Below, in pieces: positions 22,084-34,500 of a stretch of 64,000 nt of DNA. Numbering within the stretch: position 1 is the first letter of the stretch; each line of letters begins with the position of its first letter. The position numbers and the translations under genes were made by a program. The notes beneath the pieces were generated by a model. The model saw only the letters and a list, made by a program, of their open reading frames with translations, ran no database searches and was not told where the DNA came from. Origin of the DNA: Odontesthes bonariensis (lineage: Eukaryota > Chordata > Actinopteri > Atheriniformes > Atherinopsidae); the NCBI RefSeq assembly GCF_027942865.1, contig NC_134517.1, forward strand, positions 16,870,009-16,934,008, read 5' to 3'.

Positions 22084-24686
22084 AATGATTTATAAGGTAT
22101 CACTATTTACTTGTTTATTTGAATTGTTTTTGGCTGCAGAGTGCTGACAAGCAGGAGAAAACCACTCTCTTAACATTTTTCTAAATGCTGACATAAATAC
22201 AGTTTGAGCATTTGAGCGCTGCTCAGCACTCATGACCACAATTAATACAAATCTGTTGGAGGCTCTTAGAATTTCTTGAAGACATCGTTCCGTGCCTTTA
22301 CCTGATAAGAGCTCAGCTCCAGCTCCACCTGGACAAAGAACAAAAAACACTGAAGAACTTGCAGAGAAACAAAATGTCAATCAGAAGTCTTCGGCGGTAG
22401 TCCAGTAGCTTGCTTTTGTTACATGAGTCACCTTTAGCATTGTAAACACCAAGAGTTCTGTTTGAACTTCGCTGTGCCTTATTTAGCAAATTTCCTATTT
22501 GGCCTTACAATTAAATGAGGCTTTTTGTGCACTTCTTGTTAGGTAATTAGCAAAAACAACGCAACCCACTATATCCTGATTCTGAAATTGACTAGTTTTT
22601 ATTAAACTGCACACTAATGTGAATATAATCACTATCATTTACATGCATTATTTCTATCATGGTTTGAGTGGAGAGTTGTGGCCTGTGGTGAAGCTGCTGT
22701 TAAGATTATATTTCTTTTCCAGCAGAGTCATCCTCAAACTTTTATGATAGGGAACGTCGGCACAAAATTTCATCTGACGTCGACTTCAGGCAAAAAAAAA
22801 AAAAAAAAAGTATAGCTGTTGGCCTTCAAATGCTTTATTTATTTCAAGGTAACGCTGCTGTCCTAGGATTAGATCTTGTTTGCATTTAGCCTTAGTAATC
22901 CCTCTTAGCAGTCTGCCTCAATAAAGAAAAAAATTACTGAGGGGTGTGGACAATTCACTCAAGATAAGGAAAAATACAACTAGACCAAGAAGCAACATGA
23001 ATCGTGTTTTGTTGTTGGACTTAAACCTATCTCAAAAGATCTTTGATTGGAGCAGAAAACCACCCTCGTTATTTTACAAACCAGCGAGGGATCTGGCTGC
23101 TGAACTTTGGATGTAAAAATAAATTAAAAAAAAAAAAAACATGCCACAAACGTTATAGTCACATCTTTCATGCATCACGCCTGGCATCCTTGGGCCTTTT
23201 GGCACGTGATTCTGTGTGTAGCATGAAAACCAGAATCACGCAGTTAGCTTGAAATCTTTAGCCGTGCTAAAAAAAGAAAAAGAAAGCATCCTCACACATT
23301 AAAAGAGAAAAATCAGGTTACTCGTGAGTTTTGCCAGTGACAGTTCTGCCATTTTTTGCAGCCTGCACAGCTGTTGCAGTGTCCGCCGTGGATCTCTTGC
23401 TTATTCTTTGACACAGTCTTGCCTATCTTTCCTATAACTAAAAACTTTCCCCTCCTCTGCCTTTGTTACTATTGGGGCTTGTAGAGTTTTGCAGCTTTAA
23501 TTGTCCCCTGTAAGTTATGTAGCCTTAGCCTTCTCCGTGAATTATGCCCACTTAATTTGATTGCTATGTGTGAGAATGTGTGTAAGATTATAGAGAGACT
23601 AAGTAAAAAGGGGCTTCTTGTACTGTAACATCTGAACTTTCTGGCCCAGCATGTGATAGTGTTTAGCTGGCTATAAAAGCCTTTTTTTTTTTTTTCACTT
23701 TTACTTTAAGCTAAACAATTTTTGTCATGGGACTTTTTTTTTTTTTCAAGGAAAGTTTGTCAGAGCGCAAACTAAAAAGCAAAACTTTGAAATGATTTCA
23801 AACAGGAAATTTGCATGCGTGGAAGTTGCGTGTGCGCGCAGTTTTGACAGCGCCCAAGGGTTAATGGGACCATCCTCGCAGGCTTTGTGCTAAAAAGAGG
23901 TCAGAGGTCGCTGTTGTGTTTTCAGGATGACCTGCTAGTGACTATTAGTCATTGATAAATGTGATGTCCCACAAGTGTGCGGGCTGGACCCCTCCAAAGG
24001 GGGAGGTGTCACTACACGCCCCACACTAACCTCTCAGCCAACCCCACCTCAACCAGTGCATAGACACATGCAAACACACACACTCTGCCCTGCTGACAGG
24101 AGCACAAGGGGGCAGCTGCTACAGATGTCTGAGGGGGGGAGGGGAGCAGAGGAGACATCAATGGAGAGTCTCTGTAGGATGGAGTTCTCTGTGGGGTTTA
24201 TTGTGTTCTCTAGAGACCAGGATGAGGGAATAGGCCATGTTAATATAGTAAGCTTATAGTCTTTTATTCATTCTATTTTGTTTGTTTCCTTTATTTTGTC
24301 AGAAAGGCCCCACTGAGATACAACATCTCAGTTCTGGTTGATTTCTCAAAAAAAAAAGATCATCTTTTGCTAGGCTCTTTTTTTTTTTTTTTTTGTCTCT
24401 TTGGAAACCGTAGTGCAGTTAAGGAAAAATGGCAGAAAAAATTCTTGAGGAAAAAGTGAAATATAGTGCTGTCACTAGCAGTACACTCTGTCCTCGTATT
24501 TATCTACACGAATCACAGTTTGTACGACTGGATGAGAACACTCGAGCGCTGCTTTAAAAGCTGCTTCCGCAAGGACTTGTGGGGCAGAATTGTCTCCTTT
24601 CTTTCATAAAAGATGGCCCAGTGTTTCCAATGCTAAAGGAGATAACGAAAGTAGGCACTGAAGCCCCTCTCCTTTGCATTCAGAGT

Positions 24687-24709
24687 ATTCAAACAGCTCT
24701 TATCACGGC
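24687..24709. repeat. Second copy of the 23-bp exact repeat
   Basis: Identical to 10137-10159, with weaker similarity in both flanks. Part of a dispersed repeat. Confidence 0.7.
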
Positions 24710-27700
24710 TGCTGCTTAGATACATTTGGGTCATTTCATTCGGTTTGGAAACTTCCTGAGCTTAAAGACTATTCGACCAAATCCCTCGTCCTCCAGGTAG
24801 TCCTGGTCGAAGATGGCCGCACTAAAAGCAGAATTACATGTAAAAGTTGCACGTAAAGTGTTAGTAAAATCAAAGTGGCACAGGACGTAAAAAAAAAAAG
24901 CAAATGTTACTCAGGTTGATTATGACAAAAGGATGGAGAAGTATTTCACGCTGCTTTGTTGATGAATAATTGAAGGATATAACTTGGTTTCACTTTGTGT
25001 GGGCTGTCGGAAATTTCTTTGCGTAAAAATGACGACGGAATAAATGGACACTTAAACTGATCACACTTTTCCTTCTGCGAGGAGAAAAGGAGAATGAATT
25101 TCACACCCTGTTGATTTGTAAGGCCTAATTTATTTCAAGGGCACGCAGGACCGAAGCATACAAAGCTAACAATGTGAGCATTCAGACAAAAAAAAACTTG
25201 GGAAGTCGCCTGCCGATGCTGTAAGTAGACATGTGCAGACTGTCTTCTGTGGCGTATAGGTTTATCACTAGTTTTAATGTACCCCTCAGCCCTCTCACTG
25301 CTTTTCTGGGTTTTCAGAGCGTCTTTTATTGATATTTGCTATTCTTAAGCAATAAAGGATTAGTTGTCCTTGCGGTTGCTACTGCCTATTTCTCCGCCGT
25401 TTGATGTTAGGCTGTACCGTGTCTGGTGACGGTGGGAAAAGGGCCGCCTTTTCAGTCGTACAGGAGAGGAGAGAGCCAAAACAAAAATGTGTAAAACTCT
25501 TCATAGAATGGGAAGCAGCTGAGTGTGGCAGCCAACCATGCACGCAAGCCATCTAACATGAAATCAAATTACACTGAACTAAAACTACCCCAGCATGGCA
25601 AGTTTGCAGCCGGGTTAGCCTGCTGTGGCCAAACAGCATGATACATGACACTGTGGCTCTTGTTCAGCTCGTCTACCAGAAGACAAGGGAGACTCTGCCT
25701 CAACCCACCTAATGAAGAGATGCATTATGATGTGATTTCATTTAGGCCTGCAAAAAAAAAAAAAAAGAAAGAAAAAAAGAAAGAAAAAAAACGCTGCTGC
25801 GAAAAACTGAGCCGTCTGAGTAGCATGGTTCATTTGTGTAGTAACATGTGACTTGTGTTTTCGTGAGTCATAAGGATCTCCTGCTTAATGGAAGGCAGTG
25901 TGCGCTCATGTGACGGTGACACAATGCAGGGTGAACTGTATAGTATTCTCCAGAGCTTAGCTTAGCTACTGTTTTTGGCGCTGCTAATACAGACACATAA
26001 GTGTCTTTGTTCATTTTTGAAACTCAGCAAACCTCAATTTTTGTCCGTGTCCCTGGGAGACTTTGGGGAGAAAACGTAACTGTTCAACGTTAAAGAAAAA
26101 AAAAAAACGTTTCTTGGTATACTCGGTTGCAGAGCTGGAAGTATTGCATAAGTGCATTGTGGATATGAATGTGTGCACTATGATGAGCGATGTGTATGTG
26201 TACTGCATCATAATCTTCCCATGGTCACAGTGGTGTTTTTGCTGGCTCATCCCTGCCTCTCCACATGCCTGTTTAACAACACAGAGCTCCTCCTTACTGG
26301 CTTCCTGTCCAAACCAGTTTATCTGTAAACAAGTGTGTTTTTTTCCTCTCCGCCCTATTGTCCACACTACACCAGAACGCATATACAATGGGCGCCCTCT
26401 TGCTCCCAGTCTGCTTTTGTCCTCCAAAAGTAGAGAGCATTATGGGTTTTTTTTAGTGCAAAGAAGTCGTATGCTTGTCGAAAAGTTTTAAAGCAAGAGA
26501 AAGCTTTCAAATGTTGTTGAATTCTTGACAAAAAGTCAACTTTCTGTAAAGGACACGCTGAAAGACACATGTGCCTCTAATCACTTCGCTCACCCTAAAA
26601 CTGATAGCAGTTTTTTCTGGTGCTCCCTGTAGGAGCCCACTATACAGCAGGTATATGTTATGTATTGTCATTATGTGTGCATTGGGATGAAGCTGCTGTT
26701 TATTTTGCCCAAGGTACACCGTGCTACACCATAGACGTGATAATAGCAGGTTTATTGGAGCAGTGCCCAACCTGTGCGTTCTGTAGCCACCACAATGGGG
26801 CTGGCAACCTGGCCCCTATGTAAAGACAAATTAGTCGTGCCACGATTTTCTGAGGGCATGGGCTCAGTTCAGCTACACACAAGTCATTCTGAAAAGTATG
26901 GATAGCAAATCAATGAGAAGTTTTAAAAAATGATGCAACTAAGAGCGAAACTTAATTAAAACTAGAGACGGCAATATGATGTCAGCGCATTTAAAGATAA
27001 GAAAGCAATATCCTCATTCAAACTGTGGAAAATAAGCTTACTCCAAAGTATGACTGGGAGGGAGAAGTGCCGCTTGAACGTCTGTGTTTACTATCCCCTG
27101 TTCCTCACGGATTCAGAGGTGGCTTCTTTTGTGCTTTTTGTCCCCTAACATCATTCTGTTTGCATCTCCCAGACTTCAGGACTTCACGTTGCCCTGATAA
27201 TACACACATACCAGATGCTATCTGTCATCTTATGGCCGCAATCATGTGCCCTATTGTGCGCCACTGTGCTGACCGTTGATAACGACCCATTCTACTGTAT
27301 GTATAGGGGACACATTTCAAATAGACATTAATAGTGCTAATATCAAAGATGGCAAGAAAGGTATTGCAGTGTATTTAGCATTCCTCCTCATCCGCAAGAC
27401 CATGCATTTCATCGAGACCGCTCCTATATACGGCATACTGTTACAAAGGCTCTGGTACGGCTGCACATCTTGAAAAGTTCTCTTTCTAACTTGCGAAGGG
27501 GAGAAGAGGTACTAATAATCAGGGAGTGAAAATGCAGTGGCAGACAGATGACTAATTTCTGTCATCTTGGTGAAGCACAGCTACTACTGTAACCCTGAGG
27601 ATAAATGCAACTCATTGCTGTGTTGTTGTGGATCACTTAGACAACTCACAGGCATTCATTGTGCTTACAGGCACAGAGTGGTAATCACTTTAGTGTTTTT

Positions 27701-28147
27701 CTTTCTTTTTGTATGTGTGTGTTCTTGTTCTTTTTTAAATTTTTTTTTTAGATAACAGTGTTTGGTATACCAATAGGTTAAGAAATCGAAAGCAATAGTA
27801 ATATACCCAAACATATACATTGGTTTTGTCTATGAACTGGCTGCTGTGTCCTAATAAGGCCATAAGTATTGATTTGATCATGCTTTTGATTTCTCTCACT
27901 CATCTGCTGTTATAGAAACTATTGGTTTTTGCGGTTGTTTTGAAAGCTGTATTGTGTTGTCGGCGACGTGTAGTCCTTACTAAGAATCGTGGTATTCGTT
28001 TCATTTCAAAAGCCTGGTTTGAACAAGTTTGAACGTAAAGGTTTCACGTCAGTTATTGCAGCAAAAAAGTCACTGCGGGACTCAATGAGTTAATTTGTCC
28101 GTGTCTGTTGATCGTTGTGGTGGGCTGCGAGATCATTCGAGAGTGCA

Positions 28148-28256
28148 TTTTCGGCGTCCAATTAGCTGCGCGGAATCCACCTCGCATTCAGCCAATAGGG
28201 AGAATGGGAGGCTCTATCGAATTTGAATGAGGAGTGTATCTTTCGGCGCCATTTTC
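28148..28256 (+). promoter_or_regulatory. CCAAT-CCAAT-CHR/E2F promoter of the DLEU2-like miR-15a/16 host
   Basis: Motifs in order: TTTTCGGCG (28148-28156), CCAAT (28158-28162), CCAAT (28192-28196, 34 bp after the first), TTTGAA (28222-28227, 30 bp after the second CCAAT), TTTCGGCGCC (28241-28250) and GCCATTTT (28248-28255). Paired CCAAT boxes about three helical turns apart bind NF-Y. A CHR element (TTTGAA or a variant) at that distance recruits the DREAM and MYB-MuvB complexes. TTTCGGCGCC is E2F-like and GCCATTTT is a YY1 word. Such promoters are repressed in G0/G1 and active later in the cycle. Transcription probably starts close to 28250, just ahead of the exon ending at 28400. A divergent minus-strand transcript (DLEU1-like) is possible but not visible. 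Confidence 0.55.
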
Positions 28257-28400
28257 GAGTGAGCAGCGATTGCCTCAACAGCTGCGGGGAGAGGATGCTG
28301 CGAATGTAGAAAGCTGTCGCTGAGACGGGGAAGAAACCAAGCGGTTAAAATCAAACTGCGCTTTTAGAGGCAGAAAAGCCTTATTTCAACGGAAACACAG
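28257..28400 (+). ncRNA. dleu2: Candidate first exon of the DLEU2-like RNA
   Basis: The exon sits directly downstream of the promoter motifs and ends GGAAACACAG, followed by GTAATT at 28401. The start is approximate because no experimental TSS is available. No convincing open frame runs through it. Confidence 0.45.
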
Positions 28401-29071
28401 GTAATTGCAGCCGCACATTTGCGAATGCGTTTTATTTGGACAGTTTCGGCGGAATGAAGGAGAGGAATACGTGGAAAACAGGAGGGACCGACCGTGGCGG
28501 GGAGACGTTAGCCGTTTGGCCAGCTTTGCCAGCCTGTACTATTCATAGCTGCTAGCTTGCTAGCTTAGCGGGCTAGCGCGTTGAGAGGGATTTCTGACTT
28601 TGCTGCGCTGTAACGGTAGAGACGGAGAAAAAAAAGCGCTCATACAGCGGGTTGTTTTATTCAGGAGGTGTGGAGGACTTATTTTATAAAACGCCGACTG
28701 GATGGGAAAATGATCTCACATCAAGGCACTATGCAACTTTGGCATTATTTATCAAAGTTGAACTATAATGGAGTATTTATTCCGCATTGGAGCCCAGTTT
28801 TGAGCGGGAGGTGCAAACGCAGCCAGGCTCGAGCAGCGGAGAGTCGGCAGTGTCAACAAATGCACACGGCACATACGCTGGCTTGGGAGGGAAAAAATCA
28901 AAATGAGAGACCAGAGCAGACACGGTGCCTTTGGTGGTAACTTAATTTTACCAAGCTTGTTAGCAAAGGCAGACATTTTGTCCGAACTGGCAAATTGCAT
29001 ATGTGTTGTTGCAAGCGTTTTTTTTTTTATTTTTATTTTTTTTCGTTTTTTTTTTTTTTTTTTCGTTTCAG

Positions 29072-29093
29072 ATTATTAGACAGAGGACACCTG
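29072..29093 (+). ncRNA. Possible 22-nt micro-exon
   Basis: A long T-tract and TTTCGTTTCAG (acceptor ending 29071) precede ATTATTAGACAGAGGACACC and two more bases, followed at once by the strong donor GTAAGT at 29094. This may be a non-coding micro-exon of the DLEU2-like transcript or a recursive-splicing-like signal pair. It is supported by splice motifs only. Confidence 0.28.
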
Positions 29094-31404
29094 GTAAGTT
29101 TAGCCTTATATCGTCGTGTGACCCTTAAAGCCTATAATAACGATAACGATCAAGCCCGTTTTTAGTTTCCTATCTCTTGCAAAGTGGTTGTTAACGTTAC
29201 TGGTGACAGCTCGTTTGTTAACGTATCTCCGCTGACTGGTGGCAAATCTTCGAGTTGTCCAGCGCTGCGTACTTCACGTTTTCATCCGTAAAGATGCCGA
29301 TACCTCAGATGAACGTTAGCTGATCTCGTGTGGCTCTCTGCCAAGTGACAACTATGACAGGGCGCAACTTCTGATGGTTCAACTTTGATGGCTGCCTTAA
29401 ACGTTAGATGAAGGGGTTTGTCTTAAACGCGATCGGTATTATAAAGTTGCGTCAACGTTCGTTAGGAGTAGAAAAGAAAGAAGATGAAAAATTATATCTC
29501 ATGTTGTGGCGTCCTTTTCTCACGTTGAAATTTCTTTGCTTCATCGTAGTCTGATGCAGAAGACTTTCAGTAGTTGCTTCTCGTCTCCTTTTTGCCTTTT
29601 TTCTTCTCCTTTTTTCCTTTTTTTTTCTTCTTGCCCACACCACCATCGCTGCACTTCAGTGTAAACCCTGATTAAATTTAGATATAGTGCAGGGAGGGAG
29701 GGGGGTCGAGAAAAAAAAGACCCCTCCTGGTCTTATCGTTTTAGTGAAGAGTGACCTGATAATTAATAACGGTCTTGACTGTTTATGGCACCTTTTTTTT
29801 TTTTTTGCGGCTGTTTTTTTCTTCTTTTTTTTTCAAGAAAAAAAAGAGAACGTTGACAGCACTGCTTGACAAATTCCGCATATGAGAGGAAAAAAGAGGC
29901 TCCACATAATTGTGCGTCTAAACCCGCCCCTTCTACTTCCTTGTAAGTAGAGATCGGTTTAATGTGTTACATAATGCGAGGCCTTCCTATCTCCTAGTGT
30001 TGCAATTACTCAAACAAACAAATATTCACATAGTGAAAAATTCCGCCTAACATTGTTTTTTTTCTCCACTATTTTCTGATCAAACTGACACATTTCGAGC
30101 ACATCTGTACGTTTTTCTTGCTCATGTCTTTTTCTCTCTTTTTTTTCTTCTTTCTTTCTCCCAAGGCCCATCAAATCTGACAGTGTGCTTACTAATAGCA
30201 TTTTTCCAGGATTTTTATTTTCTCATGCATTCTGCAGCAGTAAGGTAATGAGTCGAGCTTCAATTTCACTAAGGCACCCTGTGTTTGAATGAGAATCTTA
30301 ACTAAACAGCTTAGCTGTGCTCTCTGGAACAGCAGCTTGTACCCTTTACTACAATAGCTGTTGCAGAAATGGGGCAGCATATTCATTGTGATACCGCTCT
30401 GCTCATCTTGTAAGATTTTGTTTATCTTTGTGGGCATTTAGTTAAGGGAGACAGAAATGAGCTTATCTGATATGAAGGGGGGACCCATCATGTACACAGC
30501 AAAGTAGAGGTACATGAGGAGGAAATCGCTGTACAGCACATCTGATTTGCCTCACTTGTGAAAGAACTTAAATATGTAGGAAAAGAAGATGCGCATCTCA
30601 TGGTGAACAATGTACGAACTACTTAAATTTGCGCAGAGTTGACCGGTTTTACTTTATAGCAAAGCTGTGTTAACTGCCACATGCCTCTGTGCATGTATCT
30701 CGAATATATATGTCAAAATTTCCCTTATGTAGTTGGAATAATTGATAATCATGAGAAGATGCTGTGTCATCATAAATCTGATGGGGGTGGGGTGGTGGGA
30801 GAAGTAGTTTTGGACGTTACACCTAAGCTCACTTTGAGTAGGACGTCGTGTAAAGTGTTATATGGACAGTGTCGTCATATAATTACCAAATAAAAAAATA
30901 AATAAAATTATAAGCTTGTTTCTCAACATTTAAAAAGAATAAATAAATAACAAACTTGGCTACTACAGACAGCCTATTTTGTTCTAAACTTGAAACTGTC
31001 GTCCTCATGGTGTGTGACTGTCCATTCAGCCTCATAGATGTTAACTTTTTTTTTTTTTAACTAGAGGACACATTGCACCAAGGCTGCACTTTAGCATTAA
31101 AAAAGATGTTTTTCATTTTTTTTTCAACAATGTTCGTCTATACAGATAAATATAAGAATTAGATACGATGCAGAAAACGTTGCACTTGGTGCTGTTGGTC
31201 TATTTGTCAAAAGGGAAAAATTATCAAATGCACACGTTTATATAGGTGGAACCTATTTAAAATTCAGTTGAGGCAGCTTTTATGGTTACTGGAATCTGGT
31301 TCATTTGGTGGGAGTGAGACTTATACATGTATACATATTTATATAAATATTTTTTTCAAATTTATTTCATTTAGTCTGTTGCAGTGTGAGTATTTTGCTG
31401 AAAT

Positions 31405-31405
<1 letters not shown>

Positions 31406-31436
<31 letters not shown>
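31406..31436. repeat. T31 homopolymer
   Basis: Uninterrupted run of 31 T, the longest in the DLEU2-like intron. Confidence 0.95.
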
Positions 31437-31438
<2 letters not shown>

Positions 31439-31495
31439 AAATGTAATGGTCTAGAAGCCAGCAGGTTGCACTTACTCAAAGTGGATTTCTCTTTT

Positions 31496-31519
<24 letters not shown>
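31496..31519. repeat. AT dinucleotide repeat
   Basis: About twelve AT units. A similar AT tract lies at about 40646-40670. Confidence 0.9.
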
Positions 31520-31526
<7 letters not shown>

Positions 31527-34500
31527 GTGTGTTAGCAATATTTCATCTTTCTTACTTGTAACTTAGTTTTGCAATGTGTATCTTATGTGCCCAGACAAGT
31601 GAGGTGGGTGTAAATATATACACATTTTTTTGAAAGGGAGACTAATAGTCTTGCTTTCTTTTTTTTTTTTTTTTTTTTTTTTGTTCCCCCTGCAGTGCCT
31701 ACTGTTAATCTGCTTTAAATGCTACAGGTTTATGTTTCTCCCTCCATTCTCTGGTATTTGCCTTTTCACTCTCCCTGTAAAGCACCGTTGTGCTGTTTCA
31801 GTCTGTTAGCATGACATTCTGTGACTCATCATTCTGTCTTCTCGGACCCCTCTGGCAAAATGGGCTCCCACCCCCATTTCCTGGTGAAATTGTGCCTCTC
31901 TTCTTGTACTTGCTCGCATGTGTTGTAGCCAGACTGCAGAGAACCCCCACCCCTCAAACCCCTTCTTTCTGCACCACTCAGCACAAACTTTATAGTATTC
32001 AAATTTGCTGCAATAGGAACAGGTTTTCACGGGTCTTGTTGGTTATTTTCCAGGTGGTGTTTGGCCTTGGTTTCAGCTCTGCGTCTCAGCAGCCTACAAG
32101 CAGAAGCTGTCAAATGATCAGTCAGTTTCTCCTTCAGACATGGTTCAAGTTCTGTTATCGTTTGAATAGTGGTCAGTCTAGCTAAGCCTCCAGTTTAGAT
32201 GTTATCTTTAGGGGGGGTGACTGTTTATTTTATGCAGATGCATTTTAACTGTAAAGTTACTTTATACTGATATTATTAGGGTCAGCAGTGCAGCTTCTTA
32301 CAAGCATATGTTTTTGCATTGGCTTTAATTTTTCTCCTACACTTTGTGCTGCAACACTTTATAATTACACCTGTTTTGAAGGGGTGGATTATTTAATTGG
32401 AGAAGTGTTTTTAGAAAAAATAAATCTCAATTTTGTGCTTAACAGCTGTTACTTGCTAAGTCTATATAGTCATAATTTTCTGTTAATCTACTTAATTTAA
32501 ATTGTGCCCCCCTTTTTTTCTTTACACATCCAAAGTCAGGGCCATCAGTTATAGATGCTGATGTGTGTATTTGGGCTGGTCAGTGTGTTCATTTTGAAGT
32601 AACAATTTCTTCAGGAGTCAAAGGGGCTTCTTAAAAACTTTCTCTGGGAGCCTCTTGCTTCTCAAAAACTTGCTGTTTTGAATTAGAATTATTTAATTTT
32701 TTTAATTATTTTAATTGTTGTCATAGAGGTACTTGTGGTGTTTGGCAATGTGTTTAGACAGACATTAGCAGTTGCAGTGCTGGTGACTTATCTGTTAGAT
32801 AATTACATTTTCTGTAGTAATATGATAACCTCCAACTGTTAGATCTTGACATAGTGAGAGCATGTCTTTTTTTTTTTTTTTTTTTTTTTTTTACTGGACA
32901 CACATGGTGTTTTTTTTCCTTTGCCACGAACCTTTCAGTAGTTCAGGGGTGGCAGATTAGCCCAAAAAATATTAGGTTATGTAATTAGATTAGAAAGATT
33001 TTTCAAATCTTTTTTTTTTATTATTTTATTTTTTAGATTCAGATTAGTTTTTTTTTTTTATTTGTTTGTGATTCTGTTTCTTTGTTTTAACCCTGATAAC
33101 CCGTCACCTGTGCTTGGGTGTGCACAGAGAGAGAAAAAAAATATATATATATGTTGTTCACATTGTGAATATCTCATTTGATCTGCTTTGGAAGTTTGGA
33201 AATAAACCAAATTAGTTTCAAACGTGATATCAGTGTGTGTAGTTTTGGAATTACTGTCATAGCCAGCGTTGAACTTTTGATGTGCATTTGTCATTTTGCA
33301 GCTATGCAAGTCTTAGTAGGTAAGACAGGCATAGGAGGGGGAACATGGTGAAGTCAGCAAAAAGATTCTAAAATGACTGTGATTAATTTGTTGACCTGAA
33401 CACAAAAGAGTTATGATACAGCTTCTGTTGTTTTTGTTTATTTATTTATGTGTGGCAGTATATAAAGTCAGGAAACGGGGTCATTATAGATTATTCAAGT
33501 TGCAGGAAAGCCTCAGTATTTTTTTATTATTATTATTTTTTTTAAGCATAAAAGGTCATGGGTTTTAATGTGGGCTTAAAAACTTTTATTACTTACAATA
33601 AGAATACCTTTTTATTATTCAATAAGAATAATGTTGGTGTCAGTACTTATTGGTAAAAATTGTATCATAGTGCTTGACAAGTGCATGGGTGTGTGGATCA
33701 ACTTTAGCTTTGCTTCCTCTGTTTTTCTTGCCTATGTGCATACACACCTATTTGGATCCCAGTTTCAGACCTATTCATTGTTCCATTTTGAGTCATTCGC
33801 AATAATGTACAAAGTGGTGGCAGTCGTGTTTAGGATGTTTTTTATTATTATTATGGGATAAACTTTTTATTTTTTTGATCATTTTATATATATATTTTTA
33901 ATGGTTTTGGTGCCCTTGTTTTCTCCCCAAACTGCTGGTCAAGTGTAAACCGAATCCCCTGGTTGTACTTTTGAAATTGCATCATTGTGTGCTGCGCAGT
34001 CTGCATCCTGTTTATTGCAGCGTTGTCCTTTTTATATGAGAGAAAGAGGAAGCTGAAGACAGTTTTAAATGAAGGGGTAAATTACTGGAGAGATGAGGAA
34101 TTAATTTGTTGGAGACTATAGTACTGTTTAAAATAATACACTCTTTGTATTGTGGAAGCAGGCACAGTAGTTGTGTGTTTGGATTAAATGTTTCTCTACA
34201 CTTTGGACACTGGTGTATTTAGCTGGCAGATAGTGTTGCGAGTCCAGGGGTGTTCTAATGTGGCTCACACACAAACTAGAAGTGGTTAAAATTACTTTAC
34301 TATTTATTGATAACTCTCCAAAGATGTGTTCTGCCCTTATTGCAAGCCATGCTGCCATTAGCACAGTCTAACTGATAATTACAAGTTGCACCAAACTGCA
34401 TTAAGACATCGGTTATTATCATACCTTTGATTCATTATATATTAGAAATCTAAACTTTGTATTCCCCTGCATAAAATAATTTTCAGTATTGCTATGATGT

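Larger units (their letters stand above)
19601..28100. other. Gene-free stretch upstream of the DLEU2-like promoter
   Basis: No coding exon is supported over 8.5 kb. Visible content is a truncated SINE (21978-22083), the 23-bp repeat copy at 24687-24709, several A- and T-runs (22793-22809, 23683-23696, 24379-24394, 25751-25790) and AT-rich unique-looking DNA. The 138- and 142-codon frames overlapping at 26011-26491 on opposite strands have no recognisable features. Part may be intron if transcription starts near 18.7 kb. Confidence 0.45.

Noticed and set aside
26011-26491. 138- and 142-codon frames overlapping on opposite strands
   Set aside because: Overlapping antisense frames with a poly-Lys/poly-Phe run from an A/T homopolymer. 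No recognisable protein features.
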